Translations under genes and position numbers: made by a program | The notes under the pieces: generated by a model | What the model was told of the DNA's origin: nothing | Seen by the model: only the letters and a program-made list of their open reading frames with translations | Databases searched by the model: none | In this document: positions 52,502 to 62,762 of the stretch, piece after piece | Position numbering within the stretch: position 1 is the first letter of the stretch | Layout of the letters: each line of letters begins with the position of its first letter | Source: Mastigamoeba balamuthi | Lineage: Eukaryota; Evosea; Mastigamoebida; Mastigamoebidae | Length of the DNA stretch: 64,000 nt | Reading direction: 5' to 3' | NCBI GenBank assembly: GCA_902651635.1 | Contig: CACRSC010000032.1 | Span: forward strand, 359,212 to 423,211

Positions 52502-53192
52502 CGGCGGTGTGTGCTTGTGCTCCAGCTGAGCGTCAAAAGTATAGTAGATAAAAAGGAGCAGAGACGGAACCAACCGCCACACTGCGTGGCGTGGTGCCCC
52601 CCAACGAATCTGCCAGACGATTCCCCCCTCGTGTTTTTTCGAATTGCCCACAATGCTGGGATGGTCCACAGTGTCTCACTGCCCATCCTGAGGAGATGGT
52701 TTTCCCTCCGACAGAAGGGGATGTCGCACACGCACATGGGCTCCAGCAGTGGGGCAGAAGAGGCCTCTGGTGGCCTGCGTGCGTGTACGTGAGATGGGTG
52801 GGTGAGCAATAGGGCGCAATAGCATCGCCTTGACACACACCAGAGCAGTGTTGCGGTACGACCTCCAGTCTGTTCTGCTCCGCATGCGAGTCCCTATGCT
52901 GTGCCACCTTGCACGAGAGCCTGTCACACACGAGCGGCAGTGCGGCATCTGCCAGCAGGCCCCGTCCTCTTATTCATAGCAGCAAAGGCCGTTGCGCGAG
53001 CTGTCTCCTTCATGCAGACACAGCTCATCCTGCAATGGCTCGCAGGGATGGGCGGATTGATGCCCTCATCACGCCCCAGAGAAGATATTGAAGAGGAGGG
53101 TGACGTCCTTTTCGGATAGTTGCAGCGGTGTTGGATATTCCTCCGAGTGCCTGCGTATCTTCAGTGCACATTTTAAACCCACTTTTCCTGTT
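52502..53192. promoter_or_regulatory. Divergent upstream region, end of the lower-GC island
   Basis: It separates the WDSUB1-like start (minus) from the glycosyltransferase start (plus). Its left part, to about 52620, is the segment copied at 49440-49530. No gene was recognised in it. Composition returns to high GC near 53300. Confidence 0.4.
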
Positions 53193-54325
53193 ATGTCTCT
53201 CGGACGCTGCTCACCGAGTAATCCCGCACCACTTTTGTACGCCACCACCCCGGCACCCGAACGCCACAATACCTGTTGCGCTGACGGGGGGCTTGCAGGG
53301 TGCTGCTGCTGGTATCCGTGACGGTGGCCGTGTCGCTCGTGGTGCTTGTCCAGCGCAGCCGCACGCAGCCCTCGGCTGACACTGCCAGCCCCCCGCTGCC
53401 CCCGTGCCCGCGCTCTCTCCGCTCCCGCCGCGCCCTCGCGACCCTCGTGACCTCCCCGTCCTACGTCGCCGGCGCCGTCGTCCTCGCCCGCTCCTACAAC
53501 GCGACAGCCGACGACGACGACGACGGCAACGACCGCAACGGCCCCGGCGACAACGCAACGACGGACCTCGTGGCGCTCGTCGGCGACAACGTCACCGAGG
53601 CCCAGGAGGCGGTGCTGCGGAGCGCCGGGTGGCGGGCCGTGCGCGTGCGGACGATCGAGCGGGCGCTGGGCGGCCCCGAGCAGCGCTACGTGGCGAGCAC
53701 GTACACCAAGGCGCACCTCTGGTCGCTGACGGCCTACGCCTCGCTGCTCTACGTCGACTCGGACTGCGTGCTGCTGCGCGGCGTCGCGCGGGCCGCCTGC
53801 GTGGCCGAGGGCAGCGGCGGGGCGGCCGTGTGGTCGACGAAGCTGCACGCCAGGCGCTGGAACTCGGGCGTCATGGCCCTCGCGCCCTCGGCCGCCACGC
53901 ACGCGCAGCTGCTCGCGTTCCTGCAGAGCGGCCGCTGGGAGCACGCCGTCGGGGGCGACCAGGACGTGCTCAACGCGTTCTTCAGCAGCGGGGGGCGCAG
54001 GCGCCTGCCCCTGGGCCGCGACCACAACGTCGGCATCGAGCAGCCCGGCCAGCGCCCCTTCGACGACGGCGCCGCCGTGCTGCACTACCTCGGCGCGCGC
54101 AAGCCCTGGGACGACACCGAGGTCGCCTGCGTCCTCGAGGGCGGCAGCGACAGCGGCAGCGGCAGCGGGAGCAGCGCGGTGGCGGTGGTGCCGCGCGAGA
54201 GAGCAGCGAGCGAGTGCGACGCCGAGGCGACGATGCGGGCAGCGCGAGAGGCCAACGACTACAACATGTACTGGTGGGGCCTCGCGGTCGACGCACAGCG
54301 CAGGCTGTCCACGCCCCTCTTTTGA
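53193..54325 (+). CDS. GT8-family glycosyltransferase (glycogenin-like fold), type II membrane protein
   Basis: GT8 enzymes transfer sugars from nucleotide sugars with Mn bound by a DxD motif. Exon 1 (53193-53236, MSLGRCSPSNPAPL) splices in phase over 53237-53298 to a membrane anchor, VLLLVSVTVAVSLVVLVQRS, placing the enzyme in the secretory pathway. The catalytic domain shows YVAGAVVLARSYNAT (first strand), YTKAHLWSLTAYASLLYVDS followed by DCVLLRG (DxD as DSD), WNSGVMALAPS, GGDQDVLNAFF and HYLGARKPWDD. These are the order and motifs of glycogenin and galactinol-synthase-like GT8 proteins. Several N-x-T sites suit a luminal domain. Donor and acceptor sugars cannot be told. The single frame ends at 54325 after a Gly/Ser insert near 54150. 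Confidence 0.85.
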
Positions 54326-54774
54326 GATCCCTCCCCTGTCTTGTGGCAAAACGCAGCGCTCGCTCGCGCGGGCTTTGCGGACCCAAGACGGCATCGAGGT
54401 CCCCTCCGGTGCGGTGCTATTTTTGACGCGGTAGTTCAACACAGAAGACCCCCACCTGCGCCTGCGCGGCGGCATGCGGGTTTTCGTCACGACCCCGCTG
54501 CCCTGCAGTTGGTCGTGGGCCAAGAGATGTCCCCAAGCTGGAGGCTGTCCCTGCTGCGCGTGTGACCGACAAGCCTCTCTGCACACTTAACATTCGCTGC
54601 TGTGATGAGAGGACCGATGCACAGGAGCAGCAGAGACGTGGCACTCAGTTCGTTGATGTTCACAGGCACACAGGCAAGGAAGACTTGAAGCTCCCTGCTC
54701 GAGGAGGTCGCTCATGCTGTTTTCCGCTTCTGTCCCGCAACGGGGCGGACACTGACTGGGGGCGAGAAGAGGGG
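54326..54774. other. Intergenic stretch between convergent genes
   Basis: Between the stop of the glycosyltransferase (plus) and the stop of MON1 (minus). No gene, structured RNA or notable repeat was seen. Confidence 0.45.
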
Positions 54775-56607
54775 CTACCACACAGGGCTGTTGAGGATGA
54801 ACATGTCGGCCTCCTGTGAGCGCAGCAGCAGGGTCAGAGGGCGCCTGCGAGGGCAGAGGCCAGTGGGAGGGACGCGCCTGCTGGAGGATCCACGAGAAGA
54901 CCTTCTTGCACGACTGGATGACGAGCGCCTTGGACTCGAGGGGCCCGAACGCGGCGTACATCTCAAAGTCGTTGGTGACCCACGCGATGACCGACTCGCA
55001 CTGGCTCACGTGGTAGTAGAGCTTGTGCGGCGCCGCCGTCATCGCCCCGGCCCTGTCTCGCAGCCCCTGGTACAGCCGCAGCAGCCGCTTGCGCTCTCCC
55101 GTCGTCGCGTAGGGCGCCACCAGCGCGGGCGTCGTCATCTGGCGCGTGTTGCGCGCCTTGTACATGAAGTGCAGCATGTTCTGGCAGACGCTCGGCGGGA
55201 TCGTGTAGCGCGGCCTCGCGACGGCCTCGTTGATCTGGTCCAGCGTCCCCGTGGCCACCAGGCTGTCGACGATGCGCTGCTTGCACTCGGCCAGCTTGTA
55301 GAACGCGTCGGCCTTGGTGCTCAGCAGCACGAGGCAGACGTCCTGCGACACGTAGCAGATGTACGTGTGCAGGAACCCCTTGTCGTCAAACATCGGCAGG
55401 CACAGCGGCGTCCACGTCTCGTTGCTCCTCAGCGACGCCATCGAATTGACAAAGTTCATGATCATGTGTATGTCTGGCGGCATTTCGGGCAGAGTCAGTT
55501 GGCCTCGTAGTCTCAAAAAACAAGTCAAACACAAATCATCTTAGTCGCAAAAAAAAACCAAAGTCAACAGCTTTCCGAGTACCGATGGGGTCGATGGTGA
55601 AGCGCTTGGGGCGCGAGAGCTGGATGAGCTGGAAGCCGCACATAAGGATGGCAAAGAGCAGCTCCGGGCAGCGGGCGGAGAGCATGGCGTCGCCGACGCT
55701 GTTGCGGACGGCAGCGGGCAGCGGGAGCGGGTCGACGGCGTTGAGCATGAGCGAGGCGTCGCGGCCCATCTCCTTGGCGAGGTTGTCGAGCAGCCTGTCG
55801 GTGCCGCCGAGCAGCACGCGCAGGTCAAAGTCGGGGCGCTTGGTGAAGATCTTGGTGATGGAGCTGAACGTCAGGATCGAGACGACCTGGTTGAAGATGT
55901 ACAGCAGCTGCCGCTCGATCTGCGCGGGCCTCTCGGGCGTGCTGCAGATCGCCACCAGGTACAGCGGGCCCTTGAGCAGGAACACGAACTTGTGGTCTCC
56001 CGCTACCACGTACCTGCGGCGAGGACATAAATTGAATTGAACTTGAATTGCAATCGCGTTTGAAAGAGTGACGACGACGAGTCGCCGGTGTACCTGACGG
56101 TGTCGTCCGAGTCGGCGACGAACGACACGATGGCCATGAGCGAGGCCATGAAGGGCGCCAGCTTCTGCTCGTCGCCGTACCGCGTGTAGATGGGCTTCCC
56201 CGCGATGCTCAGCACGAACATGTGCTTCTTGTGCTTGTGCCACTGCGCCCGCAGGTCAATTGACAGCTCGCGAGGGCAGAGCGCACCTTGGGGTGCGACG
56301 AGTCCTCACAGGCGTGCTTGCGGCCCGAGGCCAGCGCGAGCTCCTGGGCCTGGGCCTCGGGGGACATGTCCGCGGGCTGCTCCTGTTCCTGGGCCTGCGC
56401 CTGCTGGGCCTGCGGCTGCGGCAAAGCCTGCTGCGTCGGGCTCTGGGCGTCGGGGGCCTCGAGGGTTGCGTGCGGGGCCTGCACGACGTCGGCCTCCACC
56501 TTAACGACGGGCTCCTCGCCGTGTATGTCGCTCGCCGCCTGCGCCTCCTCGGTGCTGCTGTCCTCGCCCTCGCTCGCTCTGTCCGCCGCCAGCAGCGGAG
56601 CGTCCTC
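54775..56607 (-). CDS. MON1: MON1, subunit of the MON1-CCZ1 Rab7 exchange factor (possibly the 3' half of a NECAP-MON1 gene)
   Basis: MON1 with CCZ1 activates Rab7/Ypt7 on maturing endosomes. The first clear exon begins at 56607 with an acidic, Gln-rich part (EDAPLLAADRASEGEDS). Longin domains follow: HKKHMFVLSIAGKPIYTRYG, FVFLLKGPLYLVAICSTPER, LLYIFNQVVSILTFSSITKI, DFDLRVLLGGTDRLLDNLAK, FAILMCGFQLIQLSRPKRFT, then NETWTPLCLPMFDDKGFLHT, LYYHVSQCESVIAWVTNDFE and the end EADMFILNSPVW. This matches MON1 along its length. The intron 54814-54877 seems to use a GC donor; the intron near 56240-56280 holds TCAATTGA. The start is unclear. Either a small upstream exon beginning MPQ near 56665 splices in, or the NECAP exon ending at 56838 splices in phase to 56607, which would make one fused protein. 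Confidence 0.88.
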
Positions 56608-56837
56608 CTGCGTGCGATGGCCCGGGGTTGGATGGTTGCATTGCCTTGTTGGCTTGCCAAACCTGCGGCATGAAAGTGGCCGCCAAATTCAATTTCACAA
56701 ATCAATTGCCATCGCCAATGCGCCAACGCGAAGCTCGTGCGAAAACCCGCCATGGGCCAAAGATGCCTCTCCCAACTCGCAGCCGCGGCAGTCGCAATCA
56801 GGGCGCTGCGCATCAATTGATGCTGTGGAGCGCGTAC
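56608..56837 (-). other. Putative intron or intergenic gap between NECAP and MON1 parts
   Basis: On the minus strand it begins GTACGCGC after a GGG codon and ends GCACGCAG before GAGGAC, both typical splice sites here, and the phases agree. It contains TCAATTGA at 56813-56820 and AATCAATTG near 56699, a motif otherwise concentrated in introns. No stop in the NECAP frame precedes it. Confidence 0.5.
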
Positions 56838-58085
56838 CCCGGGCTCCTGCTGCAGCTGCAGCTGCGGTCTGAGGGGCACCGCGGCGCTCCTGTGCCTCCT
56901 GCGCATGGGCGTCTCGCAGGTGCTGTCGCCCGGCACAGCCCTGACGTCGTCGCTCGACAGGTCGTCGCCCCTCGGCGGCGTGGCGCTCGTCGCCGCCGCT
57001 GGCGCCCCGTACATGCCCAGCGACCGCACCCACTGCTGCACCACCTCCACAAACGCCGCGCTCTCCTCGTGTATCTGGAACCCGATGCCCACGCGCTTCG
57101 TCTCTGCGGGGCCGTCTGTGCCACGTATGTATGGCGTCATGAGCGACGCCTGGCTCCTGCTGGCTGGTGGCGTGGGGTGCGCACGCACCGAACTTGAGGA
57201 TGAAGTAGCGGGTGCTGTCGCCTGCGCGCATGATGGTGTCGGCCTCGACGCGCGTGCTGAGCGAGACGCCTGGGCGGGGCGTGGTCCCCTCCGAGTGAGC
57301 AGGGGGAGGAGGTCTGCCGAGCGCTGTGGTGCTGGCGTTGCGCCATGCGCATTGCTGCCAGATGCTGCCAGATGCTGGCCCCGAGGCGCAGGAGCAAAAG
57401 GGGGATTGCGTGCGCAGCAGATGCACGCGTCGTGTGATGTATGCGTGTGGGTGTGGCCCTGTGCTCTGCTGCCCTGTTCTGCTGTGCTGCTGGTGCTGTG
57501 CTGTGTGGGTTGTGCTGTGCTGCGTGTTGAGCTTGGTGTGTGTTGATGTGTTGCTGTGCTGCTGTGTTGTGCTGTGGCTGTGGTGCTGTGTGCTCTGGTG
57601 CTCCAGCTCAGTGCTGTGTGTATGTCTCACTGCTGCTGTGCTGTGCGTTGTGCTGTGTCTGTGCTGTTTGGGTTGGGTTGGGCTGTGCTGTGCTGTGCTG
57701 CGTGCTGCGTTTGCCGTGTGTTGCTGTGCTGCTGTGTGGCTATGGTGCTCCAGCTGCTGTGGTGCTGTGTGCCCCTCTGCTGCTGTGGTGCTGTGGTGCT
57801 GTAGTGCTGTGGTAGCCGTGCCTGCCTTGAACTCGGTGAGCTTGAGGATGCAGCTGAGCCCTCCTGCCGAGCACAGCAGCACCACAGCCTGCTTCCCCCC
57901 CGTCGACCAGTCCCTCGCCCTGTGCCATCCCCACCCCCGCCTGTCAGCACGAGGGCCCTCCCTGCTGGCGCTGCTGGCGTCGCTCTCCCAGCTCCCCTCT
58001 CTCCCCCCAGCTGCGTGGCTGCGTACAGGAACGCCCCGGCAGGTATCTCGTACTTGTAGCACGAGCACTTGAGCAGGATGTCCAT
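56838..58085 (-). CDS. NECAP-like adaptin-ear-binding protein (PHear domain)
   Basis: NECAP proteins act in clathrin-coated vesicle formation and bind AP-1 and AP-2. The start is the ATG at 58085 (MDILLKCSCYKYEIPAGAF). A first intron joins to LARDWSTGGKQAVVLLCSAG, the counterpart of GYRAxDW in NECAP. After a long CA-rich intron (57270-57821, apparently GC-AG) come VSLSTRVEADTIMRAGDSTR and YFILKF (cf. DSSRYFVIRI). After another intron come KRVGIGFQIHEESAAFVEVV and QQWVRSLG (cf. FIGIGFxDRxDAFDFNVxLQ). The PHear domain is thus complete in outline. A Ser/Arg/Gln-rich stretch (RRRHRSAAVPLRPQLQLQQE) follows and no in-frame stop appears before the probable donor at 56837. The frame may therefore continue into MON1. 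Confidence 0.75.
57270..57821 (-). repeat. Long CA/CAGCA-rich intron
   Basis: Most of this intron (about 57430-57820) is an irregular array of CACAGCA, CACAACA and CAGCACA units on the minus strand (TGTGCTG on the plus strand), strongly strand-asymmetric and far longer than most introns here. Similar TGCTCTG repeats fill a plus-strand intron near 17230-17300. Confidence 0.75.
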
Positions 58086-58647
58086 GGCCGCCGCCGCCTG
58101 CTTGCCCACACTCGCCCGTGTGTGGGATGGTGGGACGCTGTTACAAAATCTAGATAGATGTGATATCCGCGGTATCTAGATTCCCGAATCAGGACCCGCA
58201 ACCCCCCTCGTCCCCGGGGGACCGCATCACCGGGGCGGCCGGGGGGCGGAAACGCGGCGGCCTGGCACGCGGCAGCTCGGCGGGCGACAGTTCCGGCCCG
58301 GTGACATTTGGATCCGGGGCGGGTGGTCGAGGAAAATCCAGGAGATATTTAACAAATTGGCATTGGCGGAGTGTGCACGTGCACCCCAACACCCCGCACC
58401 TTCGATCTTTGCTTTTATTTCCGGACCCCCTGTGCCACCCGGCAGGCCCCAGGCCACCCCCACCCCCACTCCCACCCTAGCACGCCGCGTGCCAGGCTCT
58501 CCCTCCCCCCCCGGTACCCCAGCGACCGCCGCAGCAGTGCAGTGCAGTGCAGAGGCCACTTGGGGTAAAGAAAAGAACCCACACAGCGGACCAGAAGACC
58601 AGAGAGACCCCCCGCACAGGCAGCACCAGCACCCCCTCCCCACAGCC
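58086..58647. promoter_or_regulatory. Divergent promoter region with two ATCTAGAT palindromes
   Basis: It separates the NECAP-like start (minus) from the rhomboid start (plus). ATCTAGAT occurs at 58148-58155 and 58174-58181, flanking GATATCC and CGGTATC. Further on, GGAGATATTT lies near 58341. Confidence 0.5.
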
Positions 58648-61198
58648 ATGTCCGTCAGGGGCCACACCACGTTTGACGACTACTTCAGCTACAGCGAGAC
58701 TGTGCGCCCCCCCATGCCCCTGTCCCCTGCAGCTGATGCGACGTTTTGCTGCGCTACCCCCGCACACAGGCGCCCAACGCGCAGGCCGCGGCTGTGCCCG
58801 ACGTGCAGGCGTCGATGGTCCTGCAGCAGGAGTTCAACTGGACCGACCAGCCCCCCAACTACGACAAGCCCCCGCCCCCGTACTTCGGTACGCGCCCCCC
58901 GACGACGACAACGGCAATAGATGCACACCGAAAAATTCCCCCCGCGTGACGTGGGGTGACGTGGCGCCGGCACGCGGCTGACGGAGAGAACGTCGCATCG
59001 CCTGCGCAGACGCCGTGCCGCCGTCGCCGCCGCCGTCGCCGCCCCCGGTGGAGGCCGGCGTGGCCATTGTCGTGCAGCCCCCGGCGACGTACGTCGCGGC
59101 GCCGCCGACCAGCGCGCCCGCGGGCGTCCGGCGCTTCGACTACCTCGGTGCGCGCGCCATCGCGATATTACCCCCGCCGGGCAATTCGAATTCCCAGATC
59201 CACGGCCGAGTCAACTGACGAATTCCGCGATTGGGGGGAATGGGACTGACTGGGGCTGGCTGGCTGGCCGGGGCGGCGCAGTGGAGGAGAAGAGGCCGCG
59301 CGGGCGCGGGCGCGGGGCGGCGCGGATGATGCAGAGCATGCAGACGATGTCGCCGACGCCGGGCAACGCGCCCGAGGTGGGCACGTGGGGCGTCGGCCGC
59401 GCGCGCGCGTACACGGCCACGGCGTCGCCGACGCCCGCGGGCCCCGCGTCGAACCCCTACTACCAGCCGCTGCCCCTGGCGCCCGCGGGCGGCGGCAGCG
59501 CGGCCGTCAGCGACAACGACAAGACGCCGACGCCGACGCCGGTGCGCGGGTTCCGGGAAACCTCTCGGAATTCCCAATCGGAATTGGCGGACGGGGGTTC
59601 CGGGAAACTTCTCGGAGTTCCCAGCCGGAACTGACGTGGCCGCTGGCGGAGGGGGCAGGGCCAGCAGCAGCAGCAGCAGCAGCAACATGAGGGCGGGGGC
59701 GAGAAGCAGCACGGGCACGGGCACGCGCGGCGGAGGGCGCGGCCGTCGCACCACGCGGGGAAGCGGATCGTGGGGAAGCCCGGGGGCAAGCCGTCGCAGT
59801 ACCTGCCGCCCGAGCACCCGCCGTACTTCATCATCGCGGCGACGATTGTGGAGATCGCGCTGTACGTGTGGGAGCTGATCATGTCGACCAAGTACTCGCG
59901 CATCACGTTCGGCTCGAACCCGTGGCTCTGGGGCGGCATCGACGTCAACACGCTCATCGACTGCGGCGGCAAGAGCGCGCCGCTGGTGGCGCACGAGGGC
60001 GAGTGGTGGCGCTTTGCGACGCCCATCTTCCTGCACGTCTCGCTGCCGCACATCGCCATGAACCTGCTCACGCAGATACGCGTCGGGCTCAGCCTCGAGC
60101 GCTCCTACGGCACCGTGCGCATCGCCGTCCTCTACGTCCTCTGCGGCGTCTCGGGCAACTTCCTCTCGTGCATCTTCCTCTACAAGCAGGTCCAGGCCGG
60201 TGCGCCCTGCTCTCTCTCTCTCTCGCACAGTTGCCGCAGCCACACGCTCTCTTTTGCGGCATCCCGCACACTCCCCTCCCGCAACTGCCCTGGTAGCCGC
60301 ACAGGGCCATTTTTACGGTAACGAGGGTGTGTGCCTTTTTTTGTTTCTCGGTTTTCGGGGAATGGGGAAAGCGTAGTTAAAGTGCGCACCCCGCTTTGGA
60401 AATCCCCGTTATCGCGTAGACGCCCCCCACCTTTACGCGGCGCGAGGCTGCCTCCTGCTCCAATAGAGGCTCACTCTGCGTGGCGCCTCTGGACTCTTTG
60501 TCGTGTCTTTTTTGCGGGAGTGGCGAGACTATCGCGTCTGTGGTTTACTGGGCGTTTCGGAACCCTGCTGGCAATTTGGCAACTCCCACCGGGATGGCGG
60601 CATGCGGCGGGCATGCGTGCGGGGCTCGTGCGTAGGCCGACTGACCGTGGGCGTGTGCTTGCAGGGGCGTCGGGGGCGCTGTTTGGGTTCATGGGGATCC
60701 TGCTGGTGGACCTGCTGCAGAACTGGAAGATCGTGGACAGGCCCGTCAAGAACCTGGTCATCCTGCTCATCTCGATCCTCATCTCGCTGCTGCTGGGCCT
60801 GCTGCCCGGCATCGACAACTTCTGCCACTCGGGCGGCTTCATCATGGGCATCGTCGGCGGCTTTGTGCTGCTGCCCTCGCTGACGCCCAAGCGCCCGGGC
60901 ACCTCGCACACGGTCACCCGCGTCGTCACCGTCATGATCGCCCTGCCCATCGCCGTCCTCCTCCTCGTCGGCCAGGCCGTCGTCTTCTACCGCGTCGTCG
61001 CCGAGGGCCACACGTCGGACAAGTGGTGCCCCTGGTGCGGCCTCGTTTCATTGATATCTCGGCCTCCCCATCCGTGGGAGATAAATCAATTGATTCGAAG
61101 AGAAAACAAACCCCCGCTGACGATCGCCTCACCCCGCCTCCAGGTGCGAGAATATCGACTGCGTCAAGTCGCTGTTTGGGTCGCGCTGGTGCGGTTAG
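58648..61198 (+). CDS. Rhomboid-family intramembrane serine protease
   Basis: Rhomboids cut membrane proteins with a Ser-His dyad. Exons 1-4 encode a disordered cytosolic arm: MSVRGHTTFDDYFSYSET, QEFNWTDQPPNYDKPPPPYF, a Pro/Val-rich part and an RG-rich stretch (KRPRGRGRGAARMMQSMQTM). The exon from about 59686 reaches KPSQYLPPEHPPYFIIAATI (first helix), FGSNPWLWGGID, HVSLPHIAMNLLTQIRVG (the HxxxN motif) and RIAVLYVLCGVSGNFLSCIF. After a long intron (about 60200-60664) comes GASGALFGFMGILLV with the catalytic Ser of GxSG, then GIDNFCHSGGFIMGIVGGF with the catalytic His. A final helix and a Cys/Trp-rich end (WCPWCENIDCVKSLFGSRWC) reach the stop at 61198. Both catalytic residues are present, so it should be active. 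The last intron contains TCAATTGA at 61086. Confidence 0.9.
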
Positions 61199-61568
61199 GT
61201 CGGGCGGAGAGCGATTGATAGCGCGCGTGTGCGTTGTGTGCCACAAGAATCCTAGAATTAGATCCCCACACGTCAGCAGCAGCAGAACAAGAATCTGACA
61301 GATACGAGAGCAATACAAAGACAGCCACGCCACAGCACACCTCCCAACACAGCACCCCCCTTCCCCGCACGCAGTACACGCAACTGTGAAACAATACGAC
61401 AACGCGTCACCGTCACCGTCACCGTCGATCTCGGAGATTTTTCAGGGGGTGTGTGTATCTTGGTGCGCGTGTGTTTTCCCGATTTGACTCGGACCGCCCG
61501 CTCAAATCGCGGCGCAGAGAAGGGACGTTGGCAAGGGCGAGCGAGAGACAGAGCGCGAGGGCCAGGCG
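61199..61568. promoter_or_regulatory. Upstream region of the last gene
   Basis: No coding sequence recognised. It contains CA-rich runs near 61310-61400 and GTCACCGTCACCGTCACCGT near 61407. Presumed promoter and 5' leader of the gene starting at 61569. Confidence 0.4.
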
Positions 61569-62449
61569 ATGTCGCACGACATATTCGACGTGCTGGGCAT
61601 CTGCGAGCAGTCGCTGACCTACGTCGTCGCTGTGCGTTCGCCCACGTCGTCGCCCACCCCCCCCAGCGCCCCGCAGCGGCAGCAGCAGCGGACACAGCGC
61701 ACAGCGCACAGCGCACGCCACGCCACATCGCCACGTGGCAGACGCAGACGTCGCATCAGCAGCACAGCAGCAGCACAGCAGCGGCAGGGGACACACCGCA
61801 CAGCGGGCACAGCACACACCACATCGCCACACCGCCACACCGCCACATCGCCACGGCACAGACGTCGCATCAGCAGCACAGCAGCACAGCAGCTGCAGAG
61901 AGAGCACCTCCCTGTGACTGACGGGGGGTGGCTGCAGGTGGCGCTGCCCGACGGCACGGCGGCGCGGGTGGAGGTCCACGCCCGCTGCACCGTCGACAAG
62001 CTCAAGGTGCGCTGCGCTGCCCTGCTGCGCTGCCCTGCCCAGGCACAGCGCAGCACAGCCCACAGGGCCCGAGGGCAGCGCGAGGGGTGGGGGCTGACGG
62101 CAGCGCTCTCCCCCTGCGCAGAGGGACGTGGTGGCCAAGGCGGCGCAGCAGCTGGCGGCGGGCTCCACTGTGGCCGACTACGTCCTGGCCCTCCCCTCGG
62201 TGCCCCCTCTACTCCCTGCCCTCTGCTCTCTGCTCTCTGCTCTCTGCTCTCTGCTCTCTGCCCTCTGCCCTGCGCCCTGTCTGGGGGGCTCTGACGCCGG
62301 TGCTGCTGTGGCGTGTGCAGGGGGAGGTGCTGGACGTGGACTACCGGCGGGTCATACAGGCGCACAAGGCCATCGAGGAGGCCGTGGGCTCGGGGGCAGA
62401 CGTGGAGCTGGTCCTGCTGCTCAAGTCGCAGGCCACCCCTGCCGTGGGC

Positions 62450-62496
<47 letters not shown>

Positions 62497-62725
62497 GCCC
62501 CTGACGCCCAGGCAGCAGCAGCAGCAGCAGCAGAGGCCGGTGTCGCCCAGGAGGCAGGAGGGGGCCGAGGGGGCGCTGCCGCCGAGGCAGACAAGCGTGG
62601 AGAAGCTGCTGCTCAGCGTGGCCCAGCAGCACCCCGGCTGCCCCTGCGCCCTGCCCGCACCAGCTCCAGCACCAGCACCAGCGCCCGCTGCAGCGGAACC
62701 TCCAGCTGCTTCCCCTGCTGCGTCG

Positions 62726-62762
<37 letters not shown>

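Noticed and set aside
57326-58072. Cys/Val/Leu-rich plus-strand frame resembling a membrane protein
   Set aside because: It is the translation of the TGTGCTG repeat of the NECAP intron and of antisense NECAP exons.
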